From: Halomonas salinarum
GTDB taxonomy: Bacteria > Pseudomonadota > Gammaproteobacteria > Pseudomonadales > Halomonadaceae
Reading direction: 5' to 3'
Assembly: GCF_012062845.1 (NCBI RefSeq)
Contig: NZ_WWNB01000002.1
Span: 248,001-312,000, forward strand
Length of the DNA: 64,000 bases
Shown: in pieces, positions 58,343 to 64,000 of the stretch
Numbering within the stretch: the first letter of the stretch is position 1
Layout of the letters: every line of letters starts with the position of its first letter
Notes under the pieces: model-generated
Seen by the model: the letters and a program-made list of their open reading frames with translations, nothing else
What the model was told of the DNA's origin: nothing
The model's database searches: none
Made by a program: the position numbers and the translations under genes

Positions 58343-58371
58343 ATAAAAAAGCGCCGACGGTCAGGTCGGCG
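58343..58371 (-). terminator. Terminator after asmA
   Basis: On the minus strand, arms GCGCCGAC and GTCGGCGC around a six-base loop, followed by TTTTTTATGG. Confidence 0.85.
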
Positions 58372-58415
58372 CAATAAAGGCTTGCATGAAACGACTGGTC
58401 ATGGACCTCGGCTTA

Positions 58416-58442
58416 CTCACCGAGCTCACCGAGCTCACCGAG
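58416..58442. repeat. Three 9-base tandem repeats after asmA
   Basis: CTCACCGAG three times in a row, immediately downstream of the asmA stop and before its terminator. Confidence 0.85.
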
Positions 58443-58450
58443 GCTCACGA

Positions 58451-60919
58451 CTAGTTGAATAGACCCTTGAGAGCGTTACGAAGTTCCCCGGAGGCATCTT
58501 CGCCGATGCGTTCATCGACCCCTTCCAGCGCCTCGTCGAGACGTTTCTGGACCTCTTCGCTGGCCTTTTCTTCGATCTCCTGGCGAGCGAGGTTGGTCAC
58601 TGCGTCGCGGAAGGCGCCGCGATCGAAGCGGCACCAGTCGGCAGGCGCGCCGGACAGGCTGCCTTCGCAGCGCACCGGTAGCGGCACCTTGGTCAAGCGC
58701 GGGTTGACCTCACAGGCGGCGTCGGCGGTATCCACGAAGCGGGCCGCGGCGCGATAATCAAAGCGCTTATCGACCAGGCCCACCTTGCCTTCGCCGGTCA
58801 CCTGAATGCCGGGAATGCTGATATCCAGATCATCGTTGCGCACTTCGCCATTACGGATATTGAGGGTGGCGCTTGCGCTGTCGAAGCGCGTGTCGGGACG
58901 CCAATCGCGACTGGTCTGCTTGCCTTCGAGCAGCGCCACGGCGGTGCACAACTCCTCCGAGACGTTGACGTCCAGCACCGCACCATCGTTGATGCGGGTA
59001 CTCAGCTGCCCGTTGAGCCGCGCAGGCAGCTCGGCGGCGCTATTGCCACGGGTCGTCAGCTCGCCGTTGAGGTTGAGCTTGCCGCGCAGCGGAGACGCTT
59101 CCCCGGTCAGTGCGGCGAGGAAGGGCTCGGCGGACACGTCCTTGACCGTCGGGGTAAAGCGCCAGCGCAGCGGCGTTTCGCGCAGGTCGAGCCCGGCGCT
59201 CGCGGCAAGCGTCCCGTCAAAGAAGCGCGCATCGAACTGCTCCAGACGCAGCTGGCCATTGCTGCCACGCGCCTTGAGTACGACCTGCTCAAGGTCCATG
59301 TTCTTGACAGTGAGCCGCTCGAGGGCGATATCCGCGTCGAGGCTCAGGGACTTGAGCGTCGCCGCCGGCACCAGTTCGCCGCCGGCTTCGCTGACCGCAG
59401 CGACCCCCGCCTGGCTCGCCGCACCAACGGCGTCCCCACCCTCGGCACTTGCCTGTGCATTGTCGTTGCCCTCTTCGACCGGCGGCAGATAGCGATCAAG
59501 GTTCAGCACGTCGCCCTGCAGGTCGAGTGCCAGCGAGCGGCCATCGAGGCCGGCGGAGAGCGAACCACTCAGAGTGGTGTCATCCAGCGTCAGGTTAAGG
59601 CTTGGCAGGCTGACACGTTCGAGATCACCTTCCAGCGGGCTGGTCAGAGCAAGGCTACCGAGCGCAGCGTCATCGGCCGTTTCAGGCAGGCTGTCCAGAC
59701 GCTCGAGCCAGGTGCGCAGCGACAGCGGCTCAAGCGCCAACTGACCACGATACTGCGGCGCCTCAAGCAGCTGTTCGACATACAGATTGCCACCAAGCTT
59801 CAGGCTGTCTTCTCCACTGAGTTGCCATTCGCTGATGCGCAGGGTCTGCGCCTCGAGGTCAGCATCGGCAGCAAACGTCAGTGTCAGCGGCAGCGACTTC
59901 TCGCCAAGCGACGGGTGAGACAGGCTGGCCTCCAGTTGGCCGTCCTCTAGCACATAGCGGCCGGTTCCTATATTGGCCTCAAGGCTCGGGAAGCGCAGGT
60001 TGGCCTTCTGCTGCTTACCGTCGGCACCGGCCAGCTGAGTGGTGGTATCAAGCTTGAGATTGCTCAGCACGTAGCGGCCATCGTCGAGACCGAGCTCTAC
60101 CTGGCTGTCGAGTTTCACCTGGCTTACCCACTGAGCGTCGGCTTCACGCGACTGCCCCTCGGGAATCAGGAACGAGGACAGGGCGAAGTCAGCCTTGAGC
60201 GGAAAGGGCTTGGCAGGATTGACGTTACTGCCACTGATATTGAGCGAATCGATGTGCCAGGTCTGACCGCTCTGGCGATCAGAATAGCGAATGCTGCCGT
60301 CGGTAATGTCGACACGCGCGATATCGAGCGCCACGGCCACGCCGTTCTTGCCACCCAGGTCGCCTGGCAGTTGCGAGGTAGATGATTCACTGCCGCTCTC
60401 GTTGGAGGCTGTGTTGGCAGCATTGTCAGTTGTCTCGCCGCCTGCTTCTGCCTCGGCGGCAGCCGGTTTGGCTTCGGCCTCAATGGCGGCCAGTTCCTGC
60501 TGACGCTCAAGCCGATCAAGCAGTGTCTGCCAGTTGCCGAGTCCCTCATCGTCTCGCTTGAGGTTCAGGCGCATGCCATCGAGACTCAGGCCATCGATGG
60601 CCACCTGACCGGAGAGCAGCGTCGAGAAGGCCAAGCTGACCTCGGCCTGATCAAAGGCCAAGAAGGCCTGCTCATTGGCGGGCTGATCAGGCAAGCGCGC
60701 TTGTGCATCGGCAACGCTTAGCCCCAGTCGCGGGTAGAAGGACCAGGTCAGCGGCCCATCCAGCGTCAGCTCAAGGCCACTCTGATCGCGCACTACCTCT
60801 ACCAGGTGTGGCTTCAAATCTTCAGGGTCGAAGAAGGTCGTGATGTAGACCACTGCACCCACCACTACCAAGCCAAGTATCCCTACCACTGCTAGCAGTG
60901 TTCGTAACAGTGCTCTCAT
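58451..60919 (-). CDS. asmA: AsmA-family envelope protein
   Basis: An 822-residue protein anchored by one N-terminal helix (LLAVVGILGLVVVGAVVYIT), with most of the chain in the periplasm. The AsmA pattern is clear: VRDQSGLELTLDGPLTWSF near the start, and the C-terminal AsmA segment FDSASATLNIRNGEVRNDDL then CEVNPRLTKVPLPVRCEGSL. It is longer than E. coli AsmA (617). Low-complexity Ala/Glu regions (about 150-190 and 480-510) are inserted. AsmA-like proteins are thought to bridge or move phospholipids between membranes. GGAGGTAAAGG precedes the start, which overlaps the acetyltransferase stop. Confidence 0.93.
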   Translation of the reverse strand: MRALLRTLLAVVGILGLVVVGAVVYITTFFDPEDLKPHLVEVVRDQSGLELTLDGPLTWSFYPRLGLSVADAQARLPDQPANEQAFLAFDQAEVSLAFSTLLSGQVAIDGLSLDGMRLNLKRDDEGLGNWQTLLDRLERQQELAAIEAEAKPAAAEAEAGGETTDNAANTASNESGSESSTSQLPGDLGGKNGVAVALDIARVDITDGSIRYSDRQSGQTWHIDSLNISGSNVNPAKPFPLKADFALSSFLIPEGQSREADAQWVSQVKLDSQVELGLDDGRYVLSNLKLDTTTQLAGADGKQQKANLRFPSLEANIGTGRYVLEDGQLEASLSHPSLGEKSLPLTLTFAADADLEAQTLRISEWQLSGEDSLKLGGNLYVEQLLEAPQYRGQLALEPLSLRTWLERLDSLPETADDAALGSLALTSPLEGDLERVSLPSLNLTLDDTTLSGSLSAGLDGRSLALDLQGDVLNLDRYLPPVEEGNDNAQASAEGGDAVGAASQAGVAAVSEAGGELVPAATLKSLSLDADIALERLTVKNMDLEQVVLKARGSNGQLRLEQFDARFFDGTLAASAGLDLRETPLRWRFTPTVKDVSAEPFLAALTGEASPLRGKLNLNGELTTRGNSAAELPARLNGQLSTRINDGAVLDVNVSEELCTAVALLEGKQTSRDWRPDTRFDSASATLNIRNGEVRNDDLDISIPGIQVTGEGKVGLVDKRFDYRAAARFVDTADAACEVNPRLTKVPLPVRCEGSLSGAPADWCRFDRGAFRDAVTNLARQEIEEKASEEVQKRLDEALEGVDERIGEDASGELRNALKGLFN

Positions 60920-61371
60920 CCTTTACCTCCTAGTGAAGCCTTGGGGTCCAATTCGTAGTGTTCTCCACCAGCAACCAGCTTGAAGCCCATCCTCTTGAGC
61001 AGCAACTCGTCGCCAAGCAGCAACGTGGAGGCCGCGACGCGCAGCAGGTAGCCATCTCGATAGGCGTCCTGGCAGATCAGCGTTACCAGCCGGGACGCCA
61101 CCCCACGGCGCCGGGTGGTCTTGCGAACGCAGAGGTTCGATAGCCACCAGGCCTCATCGACGACGTTCATCGCCACGGCCCCCAGCAAGCGATCATTGAA
61201 GCGGGCACAGCAGAAGGTACCCTGTCGTTCGAGCTGATCGCGAATATAGTCATCCGCCGGGAACGGCAGTCGCTCCGCCGAAACATCGGCATAGATGCGG
61301 GAAAGATCCAGAGCAAGCTGCGTATCCCGTTCCCACTCGGCCTTGCCAACCTTGTGCAGGGTAACCGGCAT
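60916..61371 (-). CDS. GNAT-family protein similar to PanZ/PanM
   Basis: A 151-residue GNAT-fold protein. The stretch CCARFNDRLLGAVAM and NLCVRKTTRRRGVASRLV closely resembles E. coli PanZ (PanM), which binds acetyl-CoA and triggers maturation of aspartate decarboxylase PanD, feeding CoA synthesis. A 20-residue N-terminal difference leaves some doubt; an ordinary acetyltransferase is the alternative. AAGGAGAAACGTCG precedes the start at 61371. Overlaps asmA by four bases and is divergent from hisB. Confidence 0.75.
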   Translation of the reverse strand: MPVTLHKVGKAEWERDTQLALDLSRIYADVSAERLPFPADDYIRDQLERQGTFCCARFNDRLLGAVAMNVVDEAWWLSNLCVRKTTRRRGVASRLVTLICQDAYRDGYLLRVAASTLLLGDELLLKRMGFKLVAGGEHYELDPKASLGGKG

Positions 61372-61516
61372 CGACGTTTCTCCTTGGTTAACGGGACAAC
61401 CTGACAATACCCGCATTGTAGCGGATGGGGGGCGCGATTCACTATAATGGCGGGCTCGACCCCCGTCGCCCGACGACGTTTCATCGCAATGCGCCCAGCG
61501 CAGGAGTAATGCCACC

Positions 61517-62110
61517 ATGACCCAGCGTACCGCCACGGTTTCCAGAGACACCAAGGAAACGCAGATCACGGTCAGCGTGAATCTCGATGGCAAGGGTGAG
61601 CTTAATTGCGAGACAGGCATACACTTCCTCGACCACATGCTCGACCAAGTGGCCCGCCATGGCCTGATCGACCTGGACATCAAGGCAGTAGGTGACCTGC
61701 ACATCGATGCGCACCATACCGTCGAGGATCTGGGCATCACCCTTGGCCAGGCCTTTGCTCAGGCCATCGGCGACAAGCGTGGCATCTATCGCTATGGCCA
61801 TGCCTATGTACCGCTGGACGAAGCGCTTTCCCGCGTGGTCGTGGACTTCTCCGGACGCCCGGGGCTATTCATGAACGTGGAATTTACGCGTGGAAGTCTC
61901 GGTCAACTGGATACCCAGCTGTTCTGGGAGTTCTTCCAGGGCTTCGTCAATCATGCCCAGGTCACGCTGCATATCGACAACCTGAAAGGCTTCAACGCCC
62001 ACCACCAGGCCGAGACGATCTTCAAGGCCTTCGGCCGCGCCCTGCGCATGGCCACCGCCGAAGATCCGCGCATGGCGGGTCAGATGCCATCCACCAAAGG
62101 CAGCCTGTAA
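61517..62110 (+). CDS. hisB: Imidazoleglycerol-phosphate dehydratase
   Basis: Histidine biosynthesis step six, a manganese enzyme in the cytosol. The 197 residues are the monofunctional form, without the phosphatase half of E. coli HisB. Motifs: [34 protein letters not shown] with two His pairs, and [18 protein letters not shown] near the end. GCAGGAGTAATGCC precedes the ATG. A TATAAT at 61443-61448 in the gap to the acetyltransferase gene is a likely promoter element. First of a hisB-hisH-hisA-hisF run. Confidence 0.97.
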   Translation: MTQRTATVSRDTKETQITVSVNLDGKGELNCETGIHFLDHMLDQVARHGLIDLDIKAVGDLHIDAHHTVEDLGITLGQAFAQAIGDKRGIYRYGHAYVPLDEALSRVVVDFSGRPGLFMNVEFTRGSLGQLDTQLFWEFFQGFVNHAQVTLHIDNLKGFNAHHQAETIFKAFGRALRMATAEDPRMAGQMPSTKGSL

Positions 62111-62186
62111 GCTGTCATGATGGCATGATGATCCCCCTTCGCCTCTCAGGCCATTCACTCGGCCACTCACTGACAAGGAGCGCAGC

Positions 62187-62828
62187 ATGACCATTGCCGT
62201 CATCGATTATGGAATGGGCAATTTGCACAGCGTCGCCAAGGCGCTCGAGCACGTCACCCACGAGAACATCGTGGTGACCCGTGATGCCCGCCGTATTCGT
62301 GGCGCTACCCGGCTGGTGCTGCCCGGTCAGGGGGCGATCCGCGACTGTATGGGCGAGCTTGAGCGTAGCCAGGTCAAGGGCCTGGTTCAGGAACTGCTGA
62401 CCAGCGGCGACAAGCCGCTGCTGGGAATATGTGTCGGCCAGCAGATGCTGCTCGACGAGAGTGAGGAAAATGACGGCGTGGCCTGCCTGGGATTCCTGCC
62501 GGGCAGCGTGCGGCGCTTTCCTACCGACATGCGCGATGCCAATGGCGAGCGCCTCAAGGTGCCGCACATGGGCTGGAATCGCCTGACCCAGCGCCATGAC
62601 CACCCGCTGTGGAACGGCATCGAAGACGGCGAGCGCTTCTATTTCGTGCACAGCTACTACGTTGATGCTGCCGAAGACGCCGATGTCTTCGGCACCACCG
62701 AGTACGGCGGCATCACGGCCCATGTCGCCGTGGGTCGCGGGCCGGTCTTCGCGACACAGTTCCACCCCGAGAAGAGCTCGGCGGCGGGCCTGCGCCTGCT
62801 CGAAAACTTCGTGCAGTGGGCGCCCTGA
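62187..62828 (+). CDS. hisH: Imidazole glycerol phosphate synthase, glutaminase subunit
   Basis: Class I glutamine amidotransferase that supplies ammonia to HisF. The 213 residues show VIDYGMGNLHSVAKAL, the catalytic Cys in LLGICVGQQML (about residue 82), and the His and Glu in ATQFHPEKSSAAG. GACAAGGAGCGCAGC precedes the start. Confidence 0.97.
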   Translation: MTIAVIDYGMGNLHSVAKALEHVTHENIVVTRDARRIRGATRLVLPGQGAIRDCMGELERSQVKGLVQELLTSGDKPLLGICVGQQMLLDESEENDGVACLGFLPGSVRRFPTDMRDANGERLKVPHMGWNRLTQRHDHPLWNGIEDGERFYFVHSYYVDAAEDADVFGTTEYGGITAHVAVGRGPVFATQFHPEKSSAAGLRLLENFVQWAP

Positions 62829-62850
62829 GCAAAGGCCTGCTTTGACTGAT

Positions 62851-62893
62851 GGCGTCCCATGACGCCAGAACGGGGCGGGCGCCGCCCGCCCCG
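62851..62893. other. Two intercistronic hairpins between hisH and hisA
   Basis: GGCGTC-CCAT-GACGCC (62851-62866) and CGGGGCGGGC-GCC-GCCCGCCCCG (62871-62893). No T-run, so probably mRNA stabilising or processing elements rather than a terminator. Confidence 0.7.
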
Positions 62894-62945
62894 ATACGCA
62901 CCGACAAGAATCATGCGCCCCACAAGGCGCCCACGAGGACACGAC

Positions 62946-63701
62946 ATGCTGGTAATTCCCGCCATTGATCTCAAGGACGGCAAGTGCGTTCGCTTGAAGC
63001 AGGGTCGGATGGATGACTCCACCACCTACGGCGATGATCCGGTGGCCATGGCGGCCCGTTGGGTCGAGGCGGGCGCCAGACGCCTGCACCTGGTCGATCT
63101 CAACGGCGCCTTCGAGGGCGAACCGGTCAACGGCGAGGCGGTCACGGCCATCGCCCGCGCCTACCCGGACCTGCCGATCCAGATCGGTGGCGGCATCCGC
63201 AGCGCGGCCACAATCGAGCACTACCTGAACGCCGGGGTGTCACACGTGATCATCGGCACCAAGGCGGTCAAGGAGCCGGACTTCGTCACCGAGATGTGCC
63301 GCGCCTTCCCGGGGAAGATCATCGTCGGCCTGGATGCCCGCGACGGCTACGTGGCGACTGACGGCTGGGCCGAGGTCTCCACCATCAAGGCCACCGACCT
63401 GGCCAAGCGCTTCGCCGATGATGGCGTGTCCTCGATCGTCTACACCGACATCGCCCGCGACGGCATGATGCAGGGCGTCAACGTCGAAGCCACCGCCGAG
63501 CTTGCCCGCCACGGCGGCCTGCCGGTGATCGCGTCGGGTGGCGTCACTGATCTCGAGGATCTGCGCGCGCTGGCCAAGGTCGCAGGCGATGGCATCCTCG
63601 GCGCCATCACCGGTCGCGCCATCTATGAGGGCAGCCTGGATCTCGCCGAGGCTCAGCGCCTCTGCGACGAACTCTCCGGCGCTGCCGACACTTCTCAATA
63701 A
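62946..63701 (+). CDS. hisA: ProFAR isomerase
   Basis: Opens the ribosyl ring of ProFAR, step four of histidine synthesis. The 251-residue TIM barrel has both catalytic Asp residues, in [17 protein letters not shown] and [12 protein letters not shown], and phosphate sites in IGGGIRS and ASGGVTD. GCACGAGGACACGAC-like sequence lies before the ATG at 62946; the frame extends upstream through the hairpins without support. Confidence 0.97.
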   Translation: MLVIPAIDLKDGKCVRLKQGRMDDSTTYGDDPVAMAARWVEAGARRLHLVDLNGAFEGEPVNGEAVTAIARAYPDLPIQIGGGIRSAATIEHYLNAGVSHVIIGTKAVKEPDFVTEMCRAFPGKIIVGLDARDGYVATDGWAEVSTIKATDLAKRFADDGVSSIVYTDIARDGMMQGVNVEATAELARHGGLPVIASGGVTDLEDLRALAKVAGDGILGAITGRAIYEGSLDLAEAQRLCDELSGAADTSQ

Positions 63702-63716
63702 GCAGGGATCTGACTC

Positions 63717-64000
63717 ATGGGACTCGCCAAACGCATCATTCCCTGTCTCGACGTCGACGCCGGTCGCGTGGTCAAGGGTGTCAACTTTGTCGGCATCCGC
63801 GATGCCGGCGACCCGGTAGAGATCGCCAAGCGCTATAACCAGCAGGGCGCCGACGAGATCACCTTCCTCGACATCACGGCGAGCCACGAAGACCGCGGCA
63901 CCACCGTTGATATGGTCGAGCGGATTGCCGGTGAAGTGTTCATTCCACTGACCGTCGGCGGCGGCATCCGCAGCTGCGAGGATATCCGCACCATGCTCAA
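63717..64000 (+). CDS. hisF: Imidazole glycerol phosphate synthase, cyclase subunit (partial)
   Basis: The first 94 residues are visible before the window ends. They match His[21 protein letters not shown] with catalytic Asp, [18 protein letters not shown], and [13 protein letters not shown]. It starts 15 bases after hisA with CAGGGA upstream. It forms the synthase with HisH. Confidence 0.97.
   Translation, partial: MGLAKRIIPCLDVDAGRVVKGVNFVGIRDAGDPVEIAKRYNQQGADEITFLDITASHEDRGTTVDMVERIAGEVFIPLTVGGGIRSCEDIRTML

Overview
The window looks like ordinary, GC-rich chromosome from a gammaproteobacterium, most likely a member of the Halomonadaceae (Halomonas and relatives). This is inferred from gene content and protein flavour: a FabY-type ketosynthase, glnE, a DUF2782 gene beside polA and thrB, speA, yggX-mutY, hisB-hisH-hisA-hisF, and several TRAP, ABC and small efflux systems. 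No phage, transposase, integrase, CRISPR array or rRNA was found. Both ends cut through genes: a membrane protein on the left and hisF on the right.

Layout. 0-8 kb: an aldo/keto reductase; a MocR-type regulator divergent from a DUF1127 gene across a stretch of repeated CCATACAG boxes; a YqaA-like membrane protein; a luciferase-like monooxygenase; a potassium channel with an RCK domain. 7.8-14.3 kb: aroQ-glnE (overlapping), dgkA, dacB, and a translationally coupled PACE + SMR efflux pair divergent from a LysR regulator. 15-24.5 kb: a TrmB-like methyltransferase, fabY (TTG start), coaD, a YfhL-type ferredoxin, a beta-barrel outer-membrane protein with unusually low GC, a MATE pump, an AtoE-type transporter, a YciA-like thioesterase, an entericidin-like lipoprotein and a TauE/SafE exporter. 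24.8-34.4 kb: a putA lacking its DNA-binding domain, a remnant of a DadA-like oxidase, a HIT protein, a NicO-type metal exporter coupled to a DUF1007 protein, two coupled lipoproteins that look paralogous, glycerate kinase and dps.

34.4-48.6 kb: tmcA; a three-gene TRAP transporter of the TakP type with PdhR/LldR-like palindromes in its long upstream region; a SulP transporter; a ferric-iron ABC system whose three genes are not in one operon (permease and ATPase converge and overlap, ATPase and binding protein diverge); then a small AT-rich patch with a repeat-tailed zinc-ribbon-like protein, a haloacid-dehalogenase remnant and a YkgJ-type gene. 48.7-64 kb: polA, a DUF2782 gene, thrB, speA, a fumarylacetoacetate-hydrolase family gene, a tRNA Phe-Gln-Thr cluster with a clear promoter and terminator, yggX-mutY, asmA coupled to a PanZ-like acetyltransferase, and the histidine genes.

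I did not find a clearly new system. The best leads are the MocR/DUF1127 control region, the TRAP operon with GntR-type palindromes, the PACE+SMR unit, the paired lipoproteins, and the gene remnants in the small AT-rich patches.
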